Assembly: GCA_012521705.1 (NCBI GenBank)
Contig: JAAYLX010000043.1
Span: forward strand, 1-39,518
Length of the DNA stretch: 39,518 nucleotides
Direction of reading: 5' to 3'
Source: Clostridiaceae bacterium
Lineage (GTDB): Bacteria; Bacillota; Clostridia; DSM-8532
A program made the position numbers and the translations under genes. The notes beneath the pieces were generated by a model, which was not told where the DNA came from, searched no databases, and saw only the letters and a program-made list of their open reading frames with translations. Below, in pieces: positions 34,476 through 39,518 of this stretch (within the stretch, counting starts at the first letter, position 1; each line of letters opens with the position of its first letter).

Positions 34476-35451
34476 TCTTGCCACCTCCGAATCTTTTAGG
34501 TTTTGAGTATCTGTCTATAAGCGGAACAGCCACATTCATAAGAAGAATCGCATAGGATACTCCTTCAGGCATATTGGTATATAACCTGAACAGGACGGTA
34601 AGAATACCGCATCCTACAGCATATATGACCATACCCTTTTTTGTCATGGGACTTGTAGTATAGTCAGTCGCCATGTATATGGCTCCCAGCATAAGTCCAC
34701 CGGCAAGAAGATGGAACACCGGGTTTCCTGTAAAGAGCCCTTCCGGACCCATTACCCATGTTAAGACAAATACAGTGCCACAATATATTACAGGTATATG
34801 CCATGATATTACTCCGCGCAATATCAGGTAAATACCGCCAATAATCAATAACATTGCTGAGGTCTCACCCAGCGATCCGCCTATATTGCCAAGAAACATA
34901 TCCATAAGCTCAGGCAGTTTGCCGCCTCCTTTTATCGCCGCAAGAGGAGTGGCATAGGAATCAATGTCTGCCGGAGGTGTGGCAGAAGAAGCAACACCCA
35001 CTGCAATTTTATTGACAGGTTCAATCCAGGATGTCATTTTTGAACCATAAGAAGCCAACAGCATCGCACGAGCCGCCAAAGCGGGGTTAACAAAATTGTG
35101 GCCAAGCCCGCCAAAAAGCTGTTTGACAATAACAATCGCAAAAAACGAACCTACAATGGCCATCCAGACAGGAAGTGTCGGAGGAAGGTTCATGGCCAGG
35201 AGAAGGCCAGTTACAACAGCACTTAAATCAGAGATTGTAGAACTGCGTTTCATAAGTTTCCGGGCTAAGTATTCAAAAAGAACACATGAGACAACTGAAG
35301 TAATTATCAATATTGCAGCTCTTATGCCGAAAAACCAGATTCCGCCAATGGCAGCGGGAATAAGAGCAATAATTACATCCAGCATTAATTTTTGAGTGGT
35401 AATTTCACTTCTTATATGCGGAGAGGAACTTACCAATAATTTCTTATCCAA
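34468..35451 (-). CDS. rnfD: Rnf complex subunit RnfD
   Basis: A 327-aa membrane subunit with about eight to ten helices, homologous to NqrB. The covalent FMN site is most likely T168 in SYATPLA; SSATPP at ~155-160 is a weaker alternative. The start is TTG at 35451: AGGAGG lies 8 nt upstream and no ATG or GTG is better placed. It carries part of the ion-translocation path. The gap to rnfC is 36 bp. Confidence 0.94.
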   Translation of the reverse strand: MDKKLLVSSSPHIRSEITTQKLMLDVIIALIPAAIGGIWFFGIRAAILIITSVVSCVLFEYLARKLMKRSSTISDLSAVVTGLLLAMNLPPTLPVWMAIVGSFFAIVIVKQLFGGLGHNFVNPALAARAMLLASYGSKMTSWIEPVNKIAVGVASSATPPADIDSYATPLAAIKGGGKLPELMDMFLGNIGGSLGETSAMLLIIGGIYLILRGVISWHIPVIYCGTVFVLTWVMGPEGLFTGNPVFHLLAGGLMLGAIYMATDYTTSPMTKKGMVIYAVGCGILTVLFRLYTNMPEGVSYAILLMNVAVPLIDRYSKPKRFGGGKNV

Positions 35452-35487
35452 AGAATATTCCTCCTTATATATATTTTGGATTATTTT

Positions 35488-36795
35488 TTACTTAGCAGAA
35501 GCTCTTCGCAAAGCATCTTTTCCAAGCCTTATTGACTGTACAATCAACCTCTTGGCCGGGCATGCAAAAACACATGAGCCACATTCCATACAGTCCATAA
35601 GGTTATTCTTCTGCGCATCTTCATAAGATTTTGCCCTTATCAGGCGGTCAAGTTCAAATGGTAATAGCCCCATCGGGCAGACTTCCACGCAACGTCCGCA
35701 ACGTATACATGAAGTCTCTTCAGTTAATTTAACCTGCTCTTTGCTGAAAGCCAGCAATGCATTTGTATGTTTTAAAACAGGAATATCAAGAGAATATAAT
35801 GCTACTCCCATCATGGGACCGCCCATAATAAGCTTTGCGGGTTCCTCTGAAAATCCACCACAAAAATCAAATACTTCCTGAATCGGAGTTCCAATTAACA
35901 CTTCCACATTGGTTGGTGTTTTTACACTTTCGCCATCCACTGTGATTCTTTTCTTAATCAAAGGCATCCCGTTTTCCATGTATCTTCCAAGAAACGAAAC
36001 GCTGCCAACATTCATGACTATACAGCCAGCATCTGCAGGAAGTTTTCCGGGAGCAACCTCTCTGCCGGTCAGGGTACGGATCAGCATTTTTTCAGCGCCC
36101 TGGGGGTAAATGGTCTTTACAACGCATACCGTAATGTCAGAATACGGTTTTACAGCGTCTTCAAGTATTTTTATTGCTTCGGGCTTATTGTCCTCTATGC
36201 CTATAAAAGCCCTGGGAATGCCTGTCCATTTAAGAACATGCCTGATGCCTTTAATGATATAATCTGTATTTTCAATACATTCTCTGCAGTCAGAAGTGAT
36301 ATAGGGCTCACATTCTGCGGCATTAATGATCAGAGTGTCTACATTTGCTTCTTTGGGAGGATTGAGTTTAACATGCGCCGGGAAACCTGCCCCTCCGAGG
36401 CCTGTCAGACCGGAGGCCCGGACTGCTTTTAAGAAGTCCTCCCTGGTTTCCACAACAGGAGGTGCCACATCACCGCTCACTTCCTGCAAACCATCAGGCA
36501 CGATTTCTACGCATGTGACAGGCCGGCTTCCAGTAATAATCCGGTCTTCCACAGCAGTAACAGTTCCGGATACGCTGGAATGGACAGGTGCAGATACATA
36601 AGCATCGGTATCCCCTATTACTTGCCCGACTTTTACAGTGTCCCCCTTTTTCACAAGGGGCCGGCAGGGCGCTCCAATGTGCTGAACCATTGGGATTACC
36701 ACCTTTGAAGGCACACCCAATGGAATGGTCGCACAATTTTCAGTGTTCTTTGCGTGAGGCGGGTGAACACCACCTCTGAAAGAATGGAATTTCAT
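35488..36795 (-). CDS. rnfC: Rnf complex subunit RnfC (NADH-binding)
   Basis: A 435-aa peripheral subunit where NAD+/NADH reacts. An N-terminal RnfC barrel-sandwich-like domain (~1-110) is followed by the flavin/NADH-binding glycine loop GLTGLGGAGFPAHVKL (~129-144), a SLBB-type region, and two 4Fe-4S motifs at 363-374 (CIRCGRCVEVCP) and 402-412 (CMECGSCVFACP). First gene of rnfCDGEAB. ATG 36795 has a GGAG site 8 nt upstream. Confidence 0.96.
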   Translation of the reverse strand: MKFHSFRGGVHPPHAKNTENCATIPLGVPSKVVIPMVQHIGAPCRPLVKKGDTVKVGQVIGDTDAYVSAPVHSSVSGTVTAVEDRIITGSRPVTCVEIVPDGLQEVSGDVAPPVVETREDFLKAVRASGLTGLGGAGFPAHVKLNPPKEANVDTLIINAAECEPYITSDCRECIENTDYIIKGIRHVLKWTGIPRAFIGIEDNKPEAIKILEDAVKPYSDITVCVVKTIYPQGAEKMLIRTLTGREVAPGKLPADAGCIVMNVGSVSFLGRYMENGMPLIKKRITVDGESVKTPTNVEVLIGTPIQEVFDFCGGFSEEPAKLIMGGPMMGVALYSLDIPVLKHTNALLAFSKEQVKLTEETSCIRCGRCVEVCPMGLLPFELDRLIRAKSYEDAQKNNLMDCMECGSCVFACPAKRLIVQSIRLGKDALRRASAK

Positions 36796-36826
36796 ATTAT
36801 CAACTCCATCTAAATAATTAATAAGA

Positions 36827-36855
36827 ATAATAGTCTATAACAAATAAACATGCAA
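36827..36855 (-). promoter_or_regulatory. Sigma-A-like promoter of the rnf operon
   Basis: Minus-strand -35 TTGCAT (36855-36850), 17-nt spacer and -10 TATTAT (36832-36827), giving a ~25-nt leader. The -35 lies in an imperfect dyad centred at ~36859 (ACAA-T-TTGT flanked by ATGCA arms, one unpaired base), a possible operator. Confidence 0.55.
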
Positions 36856-37350
36856 CAATTTGTATGCATGCTTAATTCGCACGAAAACAGTTTTTGCATT
36901 CATTATGTATTTAGTATACATTGCGCAGATACCATCAGCAACTTTTAAGCCGCATAAATAAAAAGTTCTACGTTCATCATAAAAACAGCATGTTATATTT
37001 TATTAAACTGCGAATTGCATTTGTATACACAATTGGCTATAATTTAATTGAAGGTAAAAATTCTTGTTAAATTTTTAACCTCTCTTCTTTTCAATTACTT
37101 TTCAAAGGCCATATCATGTTTCAATATTCTGTTGAATACTCAGGATAGTTTCTTGAATGTTTATGACTTGATGTATAGCAAAATATTATGTCAACTTAAA
37201 GAACTGTATGCTTCAAAGTGATTGAATTTCTTCTAAATATACGTTAAAATAATAACAATCATTTTTTAAAATGTCAACATTTATATTGTGACAAAAATAA
37301 ATAATTGAAAACAGCGTGGAATAAAGTATTTTCGCCTTTTTCAGGCGTTG

Positions 37351-37371
37351 TTGACATATATACCCCCCCCC
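37351..37371 (+). promoter_or_regulatory. TTGACA box followed by a C9 homopolymer
   Basis: A perfect -35-like TTGACA (37351-37356) is followed after six bases by nine consecutive C (37363-37371), which would fall in the spacer of a promoter. No strong -10 is present (GAAATT at 18 nt). The tract stands out in this AT-rich gap. Confidence 0.35.
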
Positions 37372-37398
37372 AGGGAAATTAACATCCAATTACGGGAA

Positions 37399-37429
37399 AA
37401 GCGCTTTTTTTATGTTCAAAAAAGCACTT
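37399..37429. repeat. Inverted repeat in the rnf/oad gap
   Basis: Arms of 12 bp with one mismatch (AAGCGCTTTTTT and AAAAAAGCACTT) separated by 7 nt. The 5' arm contains a self-complementary AAAAGCGCTTTT. Not followed by a T-run on either strand, so not an obvious terminator. Confidence 0.5.
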
Positions 37430-37576
37430 CATAATTCAAACAGAAACAAAAAATCTATTGATTCTTTAGGCATAATGAGTTATTACAATACTGGAGGATA
37501 AATTTTAAAATAGTAATTGATGCATCGAGATACAAGAGATTCACAATCTTTGACAGCCCCAATGAACTTTATAAGC

Positions 37577-37596
37577 TCTGATTAAATTTAATCAGA
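37577..37596. repeat. Perfect 20-bp palindrome upstream of the oadA-like gene
   Basis: TCTGATTAAATTTAATCAGA is fully self-complementary, with no spacer, and lies about 70 bp before the start codon. Size and symmetry fit a homodimeric regulator operator. A TTGACA lies about 20 bp upstream, so binding would overlap a promoter. Confidence 0.6.
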
Positions 37597-37664
37597 CTTA
37601 TATTGATACTTTACGAATGGTAATTAAAACAAAAATAAAAATAAATTTGGAAAGGGGATTCGTC

Positions 37665-39041
37665 ATGAAAATTGGCATCACAGAAACCGTCCTGAGAGAC
37701 GCCAATCAGTCTCTGATCGCGACAAGAATGTCCTTTGAAGATTTTGAGGGCATCCTGGAAGCCATGGATAATGCCGGGTATGCTTCCATTGAATGTTGGG
37801 GGGGTGCAACATTCGATTCATGTCTGAGATATTTGTCCGAGGACCCATGGGAAAGGCTAAGAAAAATAAGGCAGAAAGTAAAGAAGACAAAACTTCAGAT
37901 GCTTCTGAGGGGGCAGAACCTGTTAGGTTACAAACACTATCCTGACGATGTGGTAAGAAAATTCGTACAGCACTCCATAAAAAATGGTATAGATATTATA
38001 CGCATATTTGACGCCCTGAACGATTTCAGGAATATTGAGGTAGCAGTAGAAGAGACCTTAAAATGCGGAGGTCATGCACAGGGTGCCATCTGCTATACAA
38101 CAAGCCCGATTCACAATCTTGAAAAATATGTTGAAATGGGAAAAACCCTTGAAAGCATGGGGGTAAACTCCATATGCGTAAAGGACATGGCAGGAATCTT
38201 AGGACCTCAGGAAGCCTATGACCTTTTTAAGGCTCTTAAAAGTACAGTAAAAGTTCCGCTTGTTCTTCACACCCATTCAACCACAGGTCTTGGCCCTATA
38301 ACATGTGTAAAGGCTGTAGAAGCAGGCTGTGACAGAATTGACACTGCTATATCGGTATTCTCCGGCGGAACAGCCCAACCTGCCACAGAAACTCTCAACT
38401 ATGCACTTAAGCAAATGGGATATGAAACAGATCTCAAAGAAGATGTCCTGAAAGAAATAAATGACTTCTTCAGACCCGTTAAAGAGAAATTTATTCAGTC
38501 CGGTGGCCTTAACACCTATGTAATGGGTACTGAGACAGATGCTCTGAAATATCAGATTCCCGGAGGCATGCTCTCAAACCTCATTGCCCAGCTCAAACAG
38601 CAGAACGCATTGGATAAGCTGGATGAAGTGCTGCTGGAAACACCAAGAGTCAGAAAAGATCTGGGCTACCCGCCTCTTGTAACTCCAATGAGCCAGATGG
38701 TAGGTGTACAGGCCGCAACCAACGTTCTTTTGGGAGAAAGGTACAAGAGCGTATCAAAAGAAGTCAAGGCTTATATAAAGGGTGAGTATGGAAAGGCTCC
38801 CGGCGAAATAGACCCTGATCTTATCAAGAAAGTACTTGGCGATGAAGAGCGTATTACCGGAAGGTTTGCCGATACTTTGGAACCAATCTTTGAAAAGACC
38901 AAGAAAGAACTTGGTGATATTGCAGAATCTGACGAGGATGTCCTTACCTATATAGCTTTCCCCCAGATTGCTGAAAAATTCTTCAAAGAACGGGAAGAGA
39001 AGAGATCAAGGGTTGTAAGCTATACTATTACAAAAATGTAA
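37665..39041 (+). CDS. oadA: Biotin-dependent carboxyltransferase, oxaloacetate decarboxylase alpha / transcarboxylase 5S type
   Basis: A 458-aa TIM-barrel carboxyltransferase without its own biotin domain. Metal and substrate residues are visible: TVLRDANQSLIATRM (~8-22), the catalytic Lys in CVKDMAG (K173), metal-binding HTHSTTG (H202, H204) and the family C-terminal segment with GGMLSNLIAQL (~300). It moves CO2 between biotin and pyruvate/oxaloacetate. ATG 37665 follows GGAAAGGGG; the open frame upstream has no site. RDANQ replaces the commoner RDAHQ/RDGQQ. Next to an OadG-like subunit and a carrier protein, it could serve a membrane decarboxylase or a soluble transcarboxylase; the deciding partner gene lies outside the window. 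Confidence 0.9.
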   Translation: MKIGITETVLRDANQSLIATRMSFEDFEGILEAMDNAGYASIECWGGATFDSCLRYLSEDPWERLRKIRQKVKKTKLQMLLRGQNLLGYKHYPDDVVRKFVQHSIKNGIDIIRIFDALNDFRNIEVAVEETLKCGGHAQGAICYTTSPIHNLEKYVEMGKTLESMGVNSICVKDMAGILGPQEAYDLFKALKSTVKVPLVLHTHSTTGLGPITCVKAVEAGCDRIDTAISVFSGGTAQPATETLNYALKQMGYETDLKEDVLKEINDFFRPVKEKFIQSGGLNTYVMGTETDALKYQIPGGMLSNLIAQLKQQNALDKLDEVLLETPRVRKDLGYPPLVTPMSQMVGVQAATNVLLGERYKSVSKEVKAYIKGEYGKAPGEIDPDLIKKVLGDEERITGRFADTLEPIFEKTKKELGDIAESDEDVLTYIAFPQIAEKFFKEREEKRSRVVSYTITKM

Positions 39042-39053
39042 AGGATGATATTT

Positions 39054-39380
39054 ATGACTTTTTTAGATAGTATTTTAATATCGGTCTTTGGTTTGGGCAT
39101 TGTGTTCGCGGTCCTTATAGCCCTCAGCGGAATCATAGGTATACAATCAAAATTAATTAATATTTTTACATCCAAAAAGAATACTTTGCCCGAAAAACAG
39201 GAAATTCCGGCCACAGAAGTTACTGTGCCGGCAGAAGAAGACAATGTTATTACAGCAGGCAATCTCAGATTATATAATGTTGATGAAAAAACTGCAGCCC
39301 TGATAATGGCAATAGTATGTGATGAATCAGGAATTCCATTGTCCGAGCTTATATTCAAAAGCATCAAAGCTCTCGATTAA
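39054..39380 (+). CDS. OadG-like small membrane subunit (decarboxylase gamma family)
   Basis: A 108-aa protein with one N-terminal helix (~5-30, LDSILISVFGLGIVFAVLIALSG), a polar linker with Pro/Glu/Val residues and a C-terminal helical region (DEKTAALIMAIVCDESG). Architecture and position match the gamma subunit of Na+-pumping decarboxylases, which anchors the alpha subunit. ATG 39054 is preferred; the ATG at 39045 overlaps the AAGGATGAT ribosome site. It lies 12 bp after the carboxyltransferase. A gamma subunit normally implies a beta (ion-pump) subunit elsewhere; none is seen here. Confidence 0.75.
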   Translation: MTFLDSILISVFGLGIVFAVLIALSGIIGIQSKLINIFTSKKNTLPEKQEIPATEVTVPAEEDNVITAGNLRLYNVDEKTAALIMAIVCDESGIPLSELIFKSIKALD

Positions 39381-39403
39381 GAGATATCCGGAGGATGATC
39401 AAT

Positions 39404-39518
39404 ATGAAATATATAGTTAATCTTAATGGTAAAAACTATGAAGTTGAAGTTGAAAGAGGGAAAGCCACTCTATTGAGAACCACTGAGGCTCCTGTTCCGG
39501 CACCACCGCCTGCGGCTG
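39404..39518 (+). CDS. Biotin carboxyl carrier protein, N-terminal part (runs off right edge)
   Basis: The first 38 codons read MKYIVNLNGKNYEVEVERGK, then a Pro/Ala-rich stretch (APVPAPPPAA). This is the usual start of small carrier proteins of decarboxylases and transcarboxylases: a short beta-strand segment, then a flexible linker to the biotinyl domain. The biotin-lysine motif lies beyond the window. ATG 39404 follows GGAGGATG. Same operon as the two genes before it. Confidence 0.8.
   Translation, partial: MKYIVNLNGKNYEVEVERGKATLLRTTEAPVPAPPPAA

Larger units (their letters stand above)
36796..37664. other. Long AT-rich divergent region between rnfC and the oadA-like gene
   Basis: About 870 bp with no supported gene. 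Contents, left to right, are the rnf promoter and dyad; a featureless AT-rich middle; a small hairpin CGCCT/AGGCG (37333-37347); a TTGACA box with a C9 tract (37351-37371); a 12-bp hairpin with one mismatch (37399-37429); a second TTGACA (37550-37555); and a perfect 20-bp palindrome (37577-37596). The open frame from 37617 is only the untranslated lead-in of the oadA gene. Confidence 0.6.

Noticed and set aside
37333-37347. Transcription terminator in the rnf/oad gap
   Set aside because: The 5-bp CGCCT/AGGCG hairpin has no T-run on either strand and no gene points into it.
37617-37664. N-terminal extension of the carboxyltransferase by 16 residues
   Set aside because: Lys/Ile-rich translation of AT-rich leader; the ribosome site GGAAAGGGG lies inside it, just before the ATG at 37665.

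Overview
The window looks like chromosomal DNA of a spore-forming, anaerobic, low- to mid-GC Firmicute. It carries spoVA genes, spoIIE, spoVG with a sigma-H-type promoter, a spoVK-like ATPase and a complete Rnf complex. The overall gene content resembles the Acetivibrio (Clostridium) thermocellum / Ruminiclostridium group, but that assignment is inference from gene content and protein style, not from a database match. No tRNA, rRNA, CRISPR array, transposase or phage gene was found.

Layout. On the minus strand, 1-3523 holds the 5' end of spoVAD, spoVAC, a small membrane-protein ORF and a ClpE-type AAA+ unfoldase. From 3647 to 6510 (minus) lies a partner-switching stress-sigma module: a membrane protein with a J-like N-terminus and a solute-binding-like outer domain, a STAS antagonist, an RsbW homologue that has lost its ATP-binding motifs, a sigma-B/F/G-type sigma factor, and then an intact RsbW-type kinase. 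Housekeeping genes follow, all on the minus strand: lysS, greA, an unrecognised conserved-looking protein, guaB, pth, prs and glmU. The glmU product has an intact acetyltransferase half but an eroded pyrophosphorylase half. The ancestral spoVG-glmU-prs-pth block is interrupted at about 14287-16380 by an AT-rich insert. The insert carries two plus-strand genes, a secreted 412-aa protein and a four-helix membrane protein, with its own terminator. Next come spoVG (minus), murC (plus) and spoIIE (minus, 3' ends overlapping murC), then a SpoVK-like AAA ATPase, a HAD phosphatase and pcrA (minus). A five-gene oligopeptide ABC transporter, oppBCDFA (plus, 25564-31272), is followed by the convergent rnfCDGEAB operon (minus, 36795-31759). 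Divergent from rnf, and separated by a roughly 870-bp AT-rich regulatory gap, is a decarboxylase/transcarboxylase operon: an oadA-type carboxyltransferase, an oadG-like membrane subunit and the start of a biotin carrier protein, which runs off the right edge.

How the parts fit. Sporulation and germination genes (spoVA, spoIIE, spoVG, spoVK-like), general-stress control (sigma module, ClpE) and cell-envelope precursor synthesis (glmU, murC) sit among nucleotide and translation housekeeping genes. The right third is energy metabolism: Rnf couples ferredoxin:NAD+ redox chemistry to ion pumping, and the neighbouring biotin-dependent system handles C3/C4 carboxyl transfer, perhaps also with an ion-pumping partner outside the window.

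The most interesting points are the pseudokinase-containing sigma module with its putative membrane sensor, the half-dead GlmU, the insert splitting spoVG from glmU, and the interleaved inverted repeats ahead of oppA. A C9 tract downstream of a TTGACA box and a perfect 20-bp palindrome between rnf and oad also stand out.
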